Below are positions 12,413 through 22,569 of a DNA stretch of 64,000 nt, piece by piece. The translations under genes were made by a program, and so were the position numbers. The first letter of the stretch is position 1. The number at the start of each line of letters is the position of its first letter. Source of the DNA: Lepidodermella squamata (taxonomy: Eukaryota; Gastrotricha). The stretch is taken from the NCBI GenBank assembly GCA_047495785.1, contig JBLDXI010000017.1, positions 1 through 64,000 on the forward strand, written 5' to 3'. Below the pieces are notes generated by a model. That model did not search any database, was not told where the DNA came from, and saw only the letters and a list, made by a program, of their open reading frames with translations.

Positions 12413-14435
12413 CTTCTCGAGTTTTATCGTCGCTCTGACGGTTTGCTTGTCACCAGTATGCAGTCTTCGAGCTGTTGCATCTAGAAAAAAAGAACTGTTG
12501 TGATTCAAACGCTTCATCGCGGGTGTATATCGTAATTTTTTAATTGCCGAATTCGAAGAAATTTTAAAGGTCGAAACATTGCATAAGCATAAGAACCTGA
12601 TGTTGAGTAAATTTGATTGGAGAAAACGACGTGCCGAAATTCTGAATGACATTCGATTAGATCGGGCAACCTATTGAAGGGTAAAAATGGTTGATACAGC
12701 GTGAGAAATATCGAAAGGTTACAGTTCGCATCTTTGCAAATGGCGAATCAATGCGGTTATGTTCTCAGGTCGACACAGATCGTCGAGCAGGGTTCGATTA
12801 TTTTGCGTGTAACTCAATGGACTCTCCACAAAGCACACACCAGTGGCTTTTGATCTTGCGCATATTTTCCCGAATTTAGTGCGGTTAGCTGTTATACGCC
12901 GCATATCACTGTTTAGCAACCGATCGAGCTAAGAATATGTAACAATTTAGGAATTTTAATTAGGGTGAATTCAAGTTACATCATCAAGAAAGGCGCACGT
13001 TGTCGACTCTTTTTCACGAGCAATTAAAATGCTGAACGAGATGGGCGATTTCCTACACGAACATTCGAATGTAATAGCAGTCAATGCAGAAAACGTATTT
13101 ACTTACTGCTCAATAGCTTTGATCGCGTCGCTGCAGAAATCAGTTTTAGCCATAATAAGGCTACTGGCGCCAGAAATGAAGAGAACTCCCATGAACACGA
13201 TACACACCCAGTTCACGTACAACAACCATATTTCTTGATTACGCAGAGCTTCGGCATTCTGCTGATTCTGTTGATGCTTGGGAAACATCATCCAACCACA
13301 CATCAAAAAAATAACCGAAACTACGAAAGTTGGCAACACCACGGCGGCTCTCGTAGCGTATTCACTTAAAGGATTGATTTCATTCCATTCTTTCATCCTC
13401 TCAGAGCAACGTTCAGCAGATAAACAATCTGTGCAGTGAGCTGTACTTGAATCGCACGTTTGTGGCCTATTGTAAGGCGGAGCTCGTAGGACTTCCGCAC
13501 TGCCTCCAACGCGGCATTCATTAACGTACTGCCCATTCTTTGCAATGCAAAATACAAGGCTGTAATTTGCCAAGGGATTGCCGAGAGTTTGCTCGAAAAA
13601 TTGTCTCAGGTCACAATCCAGTTTAGTGTCTTCTGCCTCTATTCTGCTTTTAACGCAAATTGTTCGCACCACGGAGACATTCGAGACCGGCTGATATGAT
13701 TTGCTGCATGCATCGTAGATGGCATTTGCGTAGCTCGGGTCCATGAAAACCAGATATCTGACTTTATTGGTTCCGGGGATTAGCACCCGAGCGATATACT
13801 TGCTTTGGCTGCCAGAGCAGATGATCTCACAAACTGCCTGATCGAGGGCGGCGACGCAAGAAGGAGAACGCGGGAACATTTTGGCGTTGTACTCAAAAGC
13901 ATCAGAAAGAACGTCAGCGACTTGCTCATTTGAGCAGCATTGGAAACGATCACTTCCAGGGTGGCCTCAAGTAAGAAGAAGGCATAGCATTTATAATAAA
14001 CTGTGTCAATAGTTCTCACAATGGAATAAGAAATTCGCTCACTGAAGCAAAATAAAAAAATTGTGAAAAATTTCGCCCGATTTAGGCGAATTTCCGGTGA
14101 CCATCGTTCCGGTGTCACTCCGATTTTGTTTATCACACGATATTACAGGGACACTCAAATTCAGAAATTATTACATTGAAGTCCTTTTACATTAAATATC
14201 GTGACTCGATTTAGCAACTTACATTTGGTTTTCAGTAATGCATAACTATTTTCATAGAGAGCAGAGGGAGAACGAGGCTTTTGAAACACGCAGCTGGCTG
14301 AGCCATATGCAGTACAATAGCTTAGGACAAAAATTATAACCTGGTCAATTCAAAAAATTAACCACCTTACTCCTATAAGATGAAAGGAAATCTTACCCTT
14401 GCGATAGCGATAGCTTGTGACAAGTCTGTGGCCAT
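12070..14435 (-). CDS. NPC1-like protein, N-terminal half (copy 4, partial)
   Basis: Best-preserved array copy. Exon 1 starts at 14435 (13 codons, as in the paralogue), and the NPC1 N-terminal-domain exon is open (13103-13879 and upstream). The middle-domain exons are intact, and the gene continues through the 12070-12412 segment into the first sterol-sensing helices, where it is cut. About 576 residues are encoded before the cut. It differs from copies 1-3 by substitutions such as Ile to Thr in codon 3 and Ser to Phe and Asp to Asn in a frame overlapping exon 3. The 3' end, and so any CARD, would lie beyond the fold-back. A MACPF gene is directly upstream on the same strand (15153-16202), the same order as at 23617-30420. 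Confidence 0.75.
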
Positions 14436-15152
14436 GATGCTTCGTTCAACTGAACCCGATTTTCGGTCTCTGATAAAATGGGATGAAAAACTTGTGATTA
14501 CTCTTATATTATGTTATATTAGTGATTCATCATAATTAAGATGGTTTCGTTGTGCTTTTTGCAGTTTATGGACTAAAATGGAAACTTTCAATGATATGTG
14601 TGCGTGTGCAGCGTCATGATAGAGATAACGGCTTGTTTTCGCCGAGGTATTACTATCTTTAATGTACCAACAACAGTAGCTGATATGGCTGGGCGAGTTA
14701 AGCGAGAGACTTGGTATCAACCGCACGAGCCACTGGACCTCGATTTCTATTTATTTCATGTCTGCATGCACTGGGAAGGGCATAATGAAGTTTCGATGAC
14801 TGTCAGTTGACTAATACAGCATTACTTGGAGATGCTTTATTATAATATTAGAGCGAGTTGACATTATTATAAAACAATTCTTCTTTCAACTTGAAAAATG
14901 AAGTTGGAGATTCGCATTCACAATCTATGTTCGAAAACGTACGGCTGTAATGCAGTGGCAGGACCTAATCATTTTTCATCTTTTAAGCAAATGCCCTTAG
15001 CGCCTGATAACAGTTTTGACATCTAAGGGTCCATGGCGGTGAATTTCTGGAGTCATGATCCGACACTGAATGCTGCGAGAATGAAATGAATTACAATTTA
15101 TTCATGTTGACTCCGCAAAAAAATGATTAAGATGATGGCTCGCTTTTATTGC

Positions 15153-16202
15153 TCACAGATCATAATCGAAACTGCGGCTTCTATATTTTGACCTTTCCAG
15201 TTGTGCTATTTGGGCATTGATCTCTTTGGGTTTATAGGCCAAGCGTCTGCATTTTGGATGTCGCTTGTCTGAGCGACATAACGCAATCAAAGTGTGCCAA
15301 GCTATGACCGCTGGATCGATCTTTGCATCTGCATTGTTGTCTTCAATTTTGACAGGCGGCTCGTAGACCTTATCCCAAACCGTTTTCAAATGCTGATGCA
15401 TTCCTAGCTTAGCAGGATACAACATTCGTAACACATCCAACCAAGAAACCAGGTGTAACTTTGCAGGAGCATTGCCAGTTTCAGTGTTGAATTCTTCGAC
15501 GGATTCTCTGATGAGACAACTCAGTTGAATGGTATCCGCTGAATAACCGCAGTTAGCGTCGATTTGAGGTGCCGGTGTGTTGTCATTGAACAAAGTTATC
15601 TTCATCAGCCCTCCTTTCCTATAGCCAGTTTCTACCCCTTGGACCAAGTGGGTGCCGTATTCCTCAATGAATAAATTGAAATCTGCCAAATCGGTAGAAT
15701 TTTCCAGCATTCGAATTCCATTTTTAAATTTTTCCGACCATAAAGTGTCTCCATTACTGATATTGATATGAGCCCGATTGCCGTCGAAATGGTTATTTGA
15801 CCAAACCAAGAGTCGATCGAGCTGATCATGCCTCATATATTTCTCGAACTTGATACTGTTTCGTGTAAACGCCGCTTGCCTTTCAGGCTCGTTTGTTAGG
15901 CTGTTGTTTAATGAATCCAACAAGATCTTTTGCAAGCTCTCCGATCCGACATAACCATATCTATTGCAGGTTGTTTTCTGCTCACCATTAGATTGATAGA
16001 TTACTCCATCGGATACCATCACAGTCCATCTGCCATTGGTGAGTACAGATCTCCGGTAGCCTGGGTCTTGGCTACTAAGAGGAAAGCCTTTGATAAGGTC
16101 ATAACCACGTCCCAGAAAAGGATTCTCCTCTTGACAGACTACATTTTGAGATGGGAAAGTCAGCAGAAGTAAAGCCAATAGTAAATTTGTTGTTGATCCC
16201 AT
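15153..16202 (-). CDS. Short secreted MACPF-domain protein (copy 4, intact)
   Basis: 349 residues, single exon. The frame is open upstream to 16451, but the ATG at 16202 is preferred because a typical signal peptide starts there (MGSTTNLLLALLLLTFPSQ). The MACPF signature reads FIEEYGTHLVQGVETGYRKG. Compared with copies 1-3 it has one extra residue (LTNGRW) and several substitutions (YDLIKGF for YHLIKGF, EEYGTH for EGYGTH), so it is a distinct allele or paralogue. Likely role: secreted or vesicular pore-former (family knowledge). It is the upstream neighbour of the NPC1-like gene copy 4. Confidence 0.85.
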   Translation of the reverse strand: MGSTTNLLLALLLLTFPSQNVVCQEENPFLGRGYDLIKGFPLSSQDPGYRRSVLTNGRWTVMVSDGVIYQSNGEQKTTCNRYGYVGSESLQKILLDSLNNSLTNEPERQAAFTRNSIKFEKYMRHDQLDRLLVWSNNHFDGNRAHINISNGDTLWSEKFKNGIRMLENSTDLADFNLFIEEYGTHLVQGVETGYRKGGLMKITLFNDNTPAPQIDANCGYSADTIQLSCLIRESVEEFNTETGNAPAKLHLVSWLDVLRMLYPAKLGMHQHLKTVWDKVYEPPVKIEDNNADAKIDPAVIAWHTLIALCRSDKRHPKCRRLAYKPKEINAQIAQLERSKYRSRSFDYDL

Positions 16203-16451
16203 TTTGCACGGTTTGTATTGCGCGAGTTGAATTTCAGCATGCCTATTGAACCATGATATGCTAATTGTGAAGTAATGCACAGATTCGTTCACACGCCCGC
16301 TGGGGCGTTGCGGCTCTCGCATCATCTGTGATATTTGCTGAAAGCCGTTCCCTGATACCATTGAATGATTTTGAATCGGCGTAATGTTAATTTTGTTCAA
16401 TGAAACCGCTAAGGTTGTATTTAGTGGTTTTCCATGTTGACTCGGAGACAC

Positions 16452-17671
16452 TCAAATGAACGAAAACAATTTGCGACCTCCAGTCAATTTATTAAAAACT
16501 AATTAACTTAAGCTCATATGCCTCCCCAATAGTGTAGTCCGTGCACTGTCTAAGACAAGCGCGTGTCCCCGTTGTGCCGGCGCCTTATTTGTCATGTCGG
16601 TTTGTTGTTGTTGGTTTTATTTTGCTTTTAAATTTATTAACTGTACATGTCGGATAAGGACAATAAAAAAGATTTTCGTTCGTTTCGTTCGTTAAGCGGG
16701 TGTAGCGAGGAAATCCCAGCATGCACCCAGCGCGCGGGTGCAGGTGGCGGCGATTATTCAAAGTAATAAAGTTACTAACAACTGTTCAACTGTTGCTAGA
16801 GAAATGCTCCGCAGATTATAAGTAATTCGCTGACCTCCGCTACCTCCTTTGCTATAGATCGCCTTTTTGTGCATAGGTATTTTCGATTTTGCATCGGATT
16901 GATCTGCACTGGGCTGAAAAAGGGTCGCAGAAATAACAACTGCTGACGTTACCGGGCGCAGGCTCGGACTCTATTGAAGCGGTGCAAACAGTGAGACATA
17001 GAAACAATAAGTGGGAGAATGATACAATCATTTTTTCTCAAAGGTAGATGAACGGTGAACTTGAAAATAAATTGCTGACATTTTCCCGGGTAACATTGGA
17101 TCGTAACGGCATTTCACGCAGTCCGCAGCCTTGATAAACGGCGTCTACTTGCCAGGCCAGTTTCAGATAGATAGCCATTTTTAACGAAAGGAAAATAAAT
17201 GGATCACGCTGTGAAAATCCAGTTGATTATTAATCGATCCGCTTGGAAGCGAAGTGAAAACAGCATATTTTTTGTTTCGCTTATTTACAGGCAGTGACTA
17301 TATCTCTCTAATGTCTGCTTATCAACTCGAGGCCGGTGGTATGCTCGATGCGGGAGTGCCCTTCAGTGCCCGGTTGACAACTTTACTGAATGCTGTTTCC
17401 CCTGAAATGTCTAAAAGATCTGGAATTCGTTCATTTGGAATCGTTTCTGAAAATAACTGAAATTTCCAGACTTTTCTCAATTTATTGAATCATAAAAGCG
17501 AGGTATTCTATTTTGCAATATTTAAAGAGACTACAGAATAGTCAGCAATTTGTATCAATGAATACGTAAAGCATAAAAGAAGCAGCGAAATACATTGAGC
17601 GTGGAGTTCTGCAAATATGATGTTTTCGAATTGATTTTTCCTTCATCTCGTAATGCGAGAAAGAAAAGGCC
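16452..17671. other. Non-coding stretch right of the array
   Basis: Unique sequence starting where the array homology ends. It has GT-rich and TTCG-repeat-like patches (about 16600-16700) and a GC-rich patch near 16720-16755. A 68-codon ORF at 17254-17460 has no family features and is not annotated. I see no gene here. Confidence 0.4.
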
Positions 17672-18233
17672 TCAGAGCTTTCTGAAGAAGTCGTAATAGG
17701 TGCTTTCAAGGTTTCTATTATAGAAACATTCAAAATTTGAAAGCTATAACACAACCTGAAACGTTAAGTAACATACTCAGCTATTGCCCCTTTGCCTTTG
17801 GCTTCTAAAGCATATAGAAACTTTAGGAAGTTAGCATGGGACTTGCCGACATGATTTGTCAGAAGGTGACTAGTTCGACGATCGTCTGGCAACTGGGATC
17901 AGACAAGTTATCTAACATTTACATGAGAACATAAAAAATTCACTCACTTCATCTAAAACTTTCAGCTCGTTTATGCTGAGAATTCCAGCATTCGTGAGGT
18001 CATCGTGCAAAATATCGTGTACTCGCAACACTATCAGTGAACTCATGGCAGCTCCGATAGTTTTAATTACTGCCGTTTGTTTTTTCGCTTGCAATGCCAG
18101 CAATTGGAGACCAGTTATTGAAGTTTCATCGTCGAGCCTTTTATCTGCCTTTATTTTACGAGGCAGATTATTTGCGAGAGTATCTGGAGCATCTGAGTCG
18201 TTGACAGAATGCATTTTAAGTGAAAATAACAGC
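17672..18233 (-). pseudogene. CARD-encoding 3' exons of a second NPC1-like/CARD gene
   Basis: Three pieces match the last exons of the gene at 23617-28151. Piece 17948-18233 carries a linker and the first CARD helices (AAMSSLIVLRVHDILHDDL, then GILSINELKVLDE, then a GTGAGT donor). The second exon starts at 17892 with LPDDRRTSHLLTNHVGKSH. The 43-base last exon (17672-17714) has the same length as in the paralogue. The second exon is nearly identical at DNA level to its paralogue, while the linker is very different. The donor after the second exon no longer gives the paralogue's phase, so the last 14 residues would be lost or replaced. No membrane-domain exons are recognisable upstream (18234-18830). 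Confidence 0.65.
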
Positions 18234-18834
18234 CTAGAAAACACATTTCAATGTAAAAAAGTCTATCAAGCCTACGATGCTTGAAGCTAAAAAATATGCG
18301 GCCGATGTAAGAGCATTCCCCATGTTGGTGCGGCCGGAGAAGGGCCTGATTATATCTGCGAAGTCAAGGCTTTCCGGCCGCCAAAAATGCCGGCGGTGAA
18401 AAAAGTTTGCGGAGCACTGAATTAGCTGCTTCATTTTAAGACCGTTGTCGTAAAAATGAAACGATTCGTGGTGAGTTGAGGAATCCAAAAATCCAAGTCC
18501 CACAGTCCATAGTCATAGCCCTGACACCTGAGAAGCAGTTGAGCCGCTAATTGTCGGGCCCACTTAAAAAATGACTGTAATTGGAGAAAACAGCAAAGGC
18601 CTTGTTATTATTGAACCAATTTATCGCCTGACACACAAAATTGTATTTTTTTGCCCCGATCAGATGCATTTGGTATGAGTTTGTTAATAAGTGTCGAGTC
18701 CATACTGCAATTAGTGCCAAGGTTTTGCGAACGAATCGGACGCCCCAGGAGCACCGAACGGAACGAAAATAGCGACAAAAATATAGAGCAGAGAATAATA
18801 AGCGAGAAAACACTAATCCCATGGTTTAGGATCC

Positions 18835-19081
18835 TGTTAGGTTCTTGCAATTACTACTTTGTGAGAAATCGGTCAAATAATAACCCAATTCCCAGGTTTA
18901 ATTACTAACTACCGTAATATCAAAATATACGCACTAACAGTTGTGTAAAGTAAGTGATTTCGATTTACAAATATTATTCTACCTCCAAATTTCTATAAAA
19001 TGACGTTGCTTTACTAACTAGGGGTTTTTCTATAAATACTTTTGATAATTTTCAAATTGACTTTTGTTGCTGGTCCCAACA
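18835..19081 (+). repeat. 5' LTR of gag-only element
   Basis: 247 bases, TG...CA ends, followed after three bases by the primer-binding-like site. A TATAAATAC motif near the 3' part (about 19031-19039) could be a promoter element. Confidence 0.88.
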
Positions 19082-19084
19082 AAT

Positions 19085-19096
19085 TGGCGACGCGAG
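19085..19096 (+). other. Primer-binding site of gag-only element
   Basis: TGGCGACGCGAG starts with TGG, complementary to a tRNA CCA end, a few bases after the LTR. The tRNA is not identified with certainty; PBSs starting TGGCGAC are used by some mdg1/412-type elements (tRNA-Arg). Confidence 0.6.
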
Positions 19097-19108
19097 AAAA
19101 ACACTATC

Positions 19109-20050
19109 ATGAGCGATTTGGCCGCGATTTTGGAGCGTTTGACTACACTGACAGCTTCGCAGTCCGAGGCATTAGCCCAACATTCCGCTGCACTTGACTT
19201 GTTGTCATCCGGCAATGAAGCCAAGGTTACCAAAGAATTTCCAGGATTCGACCCGCAGTCCGAGATATGGGAAGATTATCAAGAGCGGTTCGATAATTTT
19301 ACGAAGGCCCACGCGAAATCGAAGACGAAAGCGGCCTATTTCCTGAGTTGCCAGTCTGAGGCGATTTTCAAGGAGATCAAAACTTACCTTCAGCAGCTGC
19401 CTTCCCCGAAAAAAGTGAACGATGCGACTTACGACGATATCACGGTGTTTATGCAGAAGCAGTATGACCCGAAGAAGTACGTCGTCCGCGAGCGTCACAA
19501 GTTTTGGAATAATATTGGCAGAAAAGCAGGCGAGTCGATTCCTCAGCTGGTTGCCAGAATTCGCCAGGACGCTGCTACCTGTAGTTTTTCGAGTATCACT
19601 AACCCCTTAGATGAGGCCCTACGGACGCGTTTCATCTGCTCAGTCAAGAACGAATCTGTTCTGAAAGCGATTTTTAAAATTTCGGATACAGATCTTGATT
19701 TTCAAAAGGCTATCGATACAGCTATTGAGGTCGAAGAAGCTTCTAGAGTTGCGAAAGAGACGGTCCGAGGTGAAGAAGTTCAGTCCTCCTCAACGCCCAC
19801 GTCGTCGGTTTTACGAGTCAAGCCCGAGTTCAAAGATGGTTCAAAGCACGAAAATGTTTCCTCTTCCAATCAAAAATCGTTTTCACCTTGTCATTCGTGC
19901 GGCAGGACGAATCACTTGCGCGAAAATTGCCATCATAGGAATGCTGTTTGCGATTTCTGCGGTAAAAAGGGTCATCTGGCTGCTGTCTGCCGTAGCAAAT
20001 TGAAGGCGGAGGAGATCCCGGTGAACTCAATTAAGTGTGGAGGGAATTAG
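19109..20050 (+). CDS. gag: Gag polyprotein of LTR element
   Basis: 313 residues from the ATG at 19109; the frame is open back to 19064 but that part lies in the LTR and PBS. The N-terminal ~200 residues look like a retrotransposon gag capsid (FPGFDPQSEIWEDYQERF, followed by helical repeats). A Ser-rich linker leads to two CCHC zinc knuckles, CHSCGRTNHLRENC and CDFCGKKGHLAAVC, which bind RNA. Intact and apparently expressible. No pol follows in any frame. Confidence 0.85.
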   Translation: MSDLAAILERLTTLTASQSEALAQHSAALDLLSSGNEAKVTKEFPGFDPQSEIWEDYQERFDNFTKAHAKSKTKAAYFLSCQSEAIFKEIKTYLQQLPSPKKVNDATYDDITVFMQKQYDPKKYVVRERHKFWNNIGRKAGESIPQLVARIRQDAATCSFSSITNPLDEALRTRFICSVKNESVLKAIFKISDTDLDFQKAIDTAIEVEEASRVAKETVRGEEVQSSSTPTSSVLRVKPEFKDGSKHENVSSSNQKSFSPCHSCGRTNHLRENCHHRNAVCDFCGKKGHLAAVCRSKLKAEEIPVNSIKCGGN

Positions 20051-21845
20051 CTCATTTCAAACTTACCTCGATTTCTTACTGCATTTCTTGAGCTTCTACT
20101 AATCGGCAATTTCAATTACTTGTTTCCTGAATTCCGATGCGAATTTCGAATTTCGAATATATCCAGTGTCGGAAGTACGCTAGGGATGGTAGGGATCCAT
20201 CCTAGCCTCCGAGGCATGTCGGGATGAAAATTTTAAAAGTGAAAATACGACGTCAAAATTAGCAAATGAACATAGGAAACCATTACCTAATCACTCGCGA
20301 AGTGTTCCTGCATTGATTTTACGAGAAAACAGAGCGACTTTGTTCCTACCCCCTACCCCCTACCCTACTTGTCCGTCATGTCGTTAGCGTCGTTGAATAA
20401 CTCGGATTTAGGCTTGTTTACAACCATTTAAATGTGATGGGTGACAAGTAAAAAGCGCTGTTGTTAACGTGAATGAAGAGACCAAAACAAATGATTATTA
20501 CTTGTCAACTATCACCTTGAAATTGATGTAAACAAGCCTAAATCCGAGTTATTCAACGACGCTAACGATGTGCCACCCGGACGGTTACATCCGGAACCCA
20601 TGTTAGTGGCCTACATCCTCTAGAATGACGAACCGTTACACCCGATCAAATAGTCCCCATCTGGTTCCAATCATCGGAGTGACAAAGTACAATAGCAAGC
20701 AGAAACCATGAGAGACGGCGTCAAAGCGCGGATTACTTAAAAGTTGGCTGCTAAATTTGCATATTCAAAAATCGTAAATCGCGCGCGGTCACAATTTTCA
20801 TGTTCAAATTGTTTTTGAACTATTTAAAATATAAAATTTGACCACTTAAAAATTATAAAATAACATATTATCTTTAAATTAAATAAGTATTATTTTTTAA
20901 ATTGAATTTTTAGACCTCATGATGCTTGGTTATACCCGGGCGCGTTTCGTTCAAGACGGAGATGCTTTTTCGTTTCTGATGTCATGAAATTTCTACTCGT
21001 TGTCTCAGGCTCTGTCTTGTTTCCAGCGCTTTGTTCATATGACCTTAATTATCCTGAAGAATGCTGATTAATCTCTTTTCTAATCAATCTTTTTTCGATG
21101 TTAGAATTTTAAGTTCGTGATGCCTCCTGAGAAAAGCAGCTTGACTCTTGGCAATCAGAAGAAGTTAGTGGACTTGTGGTCGCCTCCTTTAGAACGACGA
21201 ACCGTTACACCCGCGCAAATAGTCCCACAGAGTGCTCCAGGATCTCCAAACCAGGACCACTTGACGGATGCAGTTGCCGAAGCAGACCCAGTCAACGCAA
21301 CTCCTGAGATCCCGACAGTTGAAAATCAAGTAGTTCCGACAAAGGGACATTCGTTGAGGCAATGTCTTCAATCTATTTGATACAGCCAAGTCTATAATTT
21401 TTCATAATCGAATTTCTGCTACGATATTTTCGAGTTCCTATTTCTTCATGCTCCAGTGCGAGCGATCAAATTCGACTTTTCCGCTGCTTTACATAAGAGC
21501 GAATTCAACTGTTTCTAAATATACGATGAGTTCGATGCGATTCCGATCGAATCATTTTTCATGTCGAATTAATTACGATTCAAGGTTGTTGCAAAGTCAC
21601 GACTACTGCTGTTTCTACGAGTTTTGTCTGTGCTACGTCAAGACTAATGTTCTTCCTTATTAATGTCCATTTCAGTCCTCTCTGTTGTGGCTGGTTTTCT
21701 CTAGTCTGTTACTCTAATTCTCGAATCTATATTGCTTACTCTTATTTCAATTATACGAATTATTCTGAAATTCAACGGTATTATTATGAGTTCTTATATT
21801 TTCAGCTTCAAATGCCTTCGGTGCATTCTGAGCTTGGCGTGGAGG
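20051..21845 (+). other. Non-coding body of gag-only element
   Basis: No enzyme domain is visible. A short ORF at 21117-21380 (Pro-rich, with WSPPLERR) could be a relic of a pol C-terminus. Its start region (about 21184-21226) is repeated imperfectly at about 20617-20660 (shared GACGAACCGTTACACCCG). A C-rich tract (CCCCCTACCCCCTACCC) lies near 20350. The foldback element at 20381-20568 is inside. Confidence 0.55.
20381..20568. mobile_element. Foldback/MITE-like element, 188 bp
   Basis: Perfect 42-base terminal inverted repeats: 20381-20422 begins TCGTTAGCGTCGTTGAATAA and 20527-20568 is its reverse complement. Imperfect pairing continues inward to about 20455 and 20495, so almost the whole element can form a hairpin. 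No ORF. No clear target-site duplication beyond perhaps TG. It lies inside the gag-only LTR element, so it inserted into that element or is carried by it. Confidence 0.75.
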
Positions 21846-22092
21846 TGTTAGGTTCTTGCAATTACTACTTTGTGAGAAATCGGTCAAATAATAACCCAAT
21901 TCCCAGGTTTAATTACTAAATACCGTAATATCAAAATATACGCACTAACAGTTGTGTAAAGTAAGTGATTTCGATTTACAAATATTATTCTACCTCCAAA
22001 TTTCTATAAAATGACGTTGCTTTACTAACTAGGGGTTTTTCTATAAATACTTTTGATAATTTTCAAATTGACTTTTGTTGCTGGTCCCAACA
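21846..22092 (+). repeat. 3' LTR of gag-only element
   Basis: Second 247-base LTR, one visible difference from the 5' copy (ACTAAATACC versus ACTAACTACC), implying a recent insertion. Confidence 0.88.
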
Positions 22093-22154
22093 GCAGAGAA
22101 ATATAGAGCAGAGAATAATAAGCGAGAAAACAGTAATCCCATGGTTTAGGATCC

Positions 22155-22517
22155 TATTTGGGAGGTTCACGATTCACGAGGTTGATGTGAAAGGCTAAGA
22201 TTTGATCTGGGTAGGCTCATAATTGCGAAAAGCGCCGTGCACCTGCAAAACACTTTTCTCATATAAAAGCGGAAATAGTTTCACAGCCGTTTCAAGCTGG
22301 AAACACCTGGACTTTAAGAGCAAAAACATGAACAATTGATCTAAATTTGCTTCTGATACTGAGTACTGAGTTACGTAACAGAGTGTCAAAGGTGTGAACT
22401 TCGGGGAATTTCGAGACAATTGTGCGGCAAAATGAAAGTTCAGATCACGAGCTTTCTAAAGTGCTTATGCCTGTGCTTGTCATTTCCAGCGGGTTAAATA
22501 CTGTGGACATGGTCAAC

Positions 22518-22518
<1 letters not shown>
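22155..22518. other. Non-coding stretch
   Basis: Between the LTR element's flanking repeat and the SINE. Short antisense ORF only; nothing recognised. Confidence 0.35.

Positions 22519-22569
<51 letters not shown>

Larger units (their letters stand above)
50..16275. repeat. Large inverted array of four ~3.9-kb units
   Basis: The same unit occurs four times in alternating orientation: 50-3908 (+), 4251-8106 (-), 8213-12069 (+) and 12413-16275 (-). Arms were matched by eye at their ends. The tail-to-tail spacers are 3909-4250 and 12070-12412; the head-to-head spacer is 8107-8212. The second 8 kb is close to the reverse complement of the first 8 kb, so the whole is a palindrome of palindromes centred near 8160. 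Each unit contains one short MACPF gene and the 5' part of an NPC1-like gene. Copies 1-3 share one sequence type and differ by isolated one-base indels. Copy 4 has additional substitutions. It may be genuine fold-back amplification or a long-read or amplification artefact. Confidence 0.93.
18835..22092 (+). mobile_element. Gag-only LTR retrotransposon (non-autonomous)
   Basis: Two 247-base direct repeats beginning TGTTAGG and ending CCCAACA (18835-19081 and 21846-22092) differ at only one position that I can see. A primer-binding-like site follows the left LTR and a gag ORF with two zinc knuckles occupies 19109-20050. The remaining 1.8 kb has no protease, reverse transcriptase or integrase. 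The element must use another element's enzymes. It is flanked by an unusually long imperfect direct repeat (18772-18834 and 22093-22154). Confidence 0.88.

Noticed and set aside
15153-16451. Longer 432-residue start for the copy 4 MACPF protein
   Set aside because: The upstream 83 codons are leader sequence that is interrupted in the other copies; the signal peptide begins at 16202.
21117-21380. Separate gene of 87 codons in the LTR element
   Set aside because: Low-complexity, no start context or family; more likely a relic of a pol tail.
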